Source of the DNA: Acidiferrobacteraceae bacterium
Lineage (GTDB): Bacteria; Pseudomonadota; Gammaproteobacteria; Acidiferrobacterales; Acidiferrobacteraceae
Direction: 5' to 3'
Length of the DNA: 34,644 nucleotides
NCBI GenBank assembly: GCA_027343725.1
Contig: DAHWKH010000057.1
Location: 1-34,644 of the forward strand
Part shown: in pieces, positions 33,827-34,644 of the stretch
How the letters are laid out: every line of letters begins with the position of its first letter
Position numbering within the stretch: the stretch's first letter is position 1
Position numbers and translations under genes: made by a program
The notes under the pieces: generated by a model
What the model was told of the DNA's origin: nothing
The model's database searches: none
The model's input: the letters and a program-made list of their open reading frames with translations, nothing else

Positions 33827-34644
33827 GGCAAGCGTCCATAGGGCAGTCCGTGCGCCCATGCGGCTGCGCCAACAGGGTGGCGAGCAGCGAATCGAGGTAA
33901 CGAAAGCCGCGCGTGCTCGCCATCACCCGCTCGCCGGTATCGACCAAAAGGCCGTTCGCGAGCGCGCCCGCGGCCGCGGGCACCCGCGATCGAAAGCTGT
34001 CCCCGATGCGTTCCTGGAACAGCGCGTGCGTGAAGCCCGCGCGCAGGCGCAGGGCGTTCATAAGAAACTCCGCGACCTCCTCGTCGCCCGTGAGCGTCCG
34101 CCGGCTCACCACCGGTGCGTCGTTCTCCATGTAGCGACGCACGTCGGGGTCGCGCACGCAGCGCATCACACCGTGTTCGCCGCTCAGTTTGCTGTGGGCC
34201 CCGGCGCCGAGCCCCAGATAATCCCCGAAGGTCCAGTAATTGAGGTTATGGCGGCAATCATGATCGGTGCGCGCATAGGCCGAGACCTCGTAACGGGTAA
34301 GGCCCGCGGCCTGTGCCTCGCCCTGCACGGCCTCCTCGATCGCGGCCGCCGTCTCTTCCTTGGGCAGCGGGGGCGGGCTGTGGCCGAAGGCCGTATGCGG
34401 CTCGATCGTGAGCTCGTAGAGCGACACGTGCGGGGGCCCGAAGGCCAGGACACCGCGAATGTCGGCCCGGGCCTCGGCGAGGCTTTGCCCCGGCAGTGCG
34501 TACATGAGATCGACATTGACCGAGGCAAAGCCCGCGCGTAGCGCGCTCTCGAGGGCGCTACGCGCCTCGGCGGCGTCGTGGACACGCCCCAAGGCCCGCA
34601 ACAGAGGGTCCTGAAGGCTTTGCACGCCGAGCGAGAGGCGTGTG
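33813..34644 (-). CDS. hemW: HemW-like radical SAM protein (coproporphyrinogen oxidase-like), N-terminus beyond right window edge
   Basis: TRLSLGVQSLQDPLLRALGRVHDA...VNVDLMYALPGQSLAEARADI...SLYELTIEPHTAF...YWTFGDYLGLGAGAHSKL. Confidence 0.9.
   Translation of the reverse strand, partial: TRLSLGVQSLQDPLLRALGRVHDAAEARSALESALRAGFASVNVDLMYALPGQSLAEARADIRGVLAFGPPHVSLYELTIEPHTAFGHSPPPLPKEETAAAIEEAVQGEAQAAGLTRYEVSAYARTDHDCRHNLNYWTFGDYLGLGAGAHSKLSGEHGVMRCVRDPDVRRYMENDAPVVSRRTLTGDEEVAEFLMNALRLRAGFTHALFQERIGDSFRSRVPAAAGALANGLLVDTGERVMASTRGFRYLDSLLATLLAQPHGRTDCPMDACHALD

Overview
34.6 kb of a high-GC gammaproteobacterial-type chromosome, probably from an acidophile (inferred from very Arg/His-rich exported proteins). 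Most of it is conserved housekeeping: speH-pdaD-speE (polyamines), argS plus a SPOR-domain gene, mrcA (PBP1A) divergent from pilMNOPQ-aroKB-gltBD-hemE, priA, a beta-barrel outer-membrane protein, a tolC/adaptor/RND efflux operon, and hemJ-hemW. The points most worth following up are: (1) a 305-aa intein in class I nrdA, inserted directly after the catalytic Cys of the SSNLC|TEI active-site motif, with a degenerate LAGLIDADG-like core and a Lys instead of the usual penultimate His; (2) an efflux operon whose adaptor appears reduced to a ~122-aa lipoprotein that keeps only the membrane-proximal domain; (3) a non-coding hemE-priA intergenic region with DnaA-box-like motifs, including one exact TTATTCACA; (4) a structured leader upstream of the beta-barrel protein gene; (5) a polyamine cassette with two pyruvoyl-type decarboxylases and no agmatinase in the window. 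All calls come from reading the sequence and supplied translations by eye; no searches were run.
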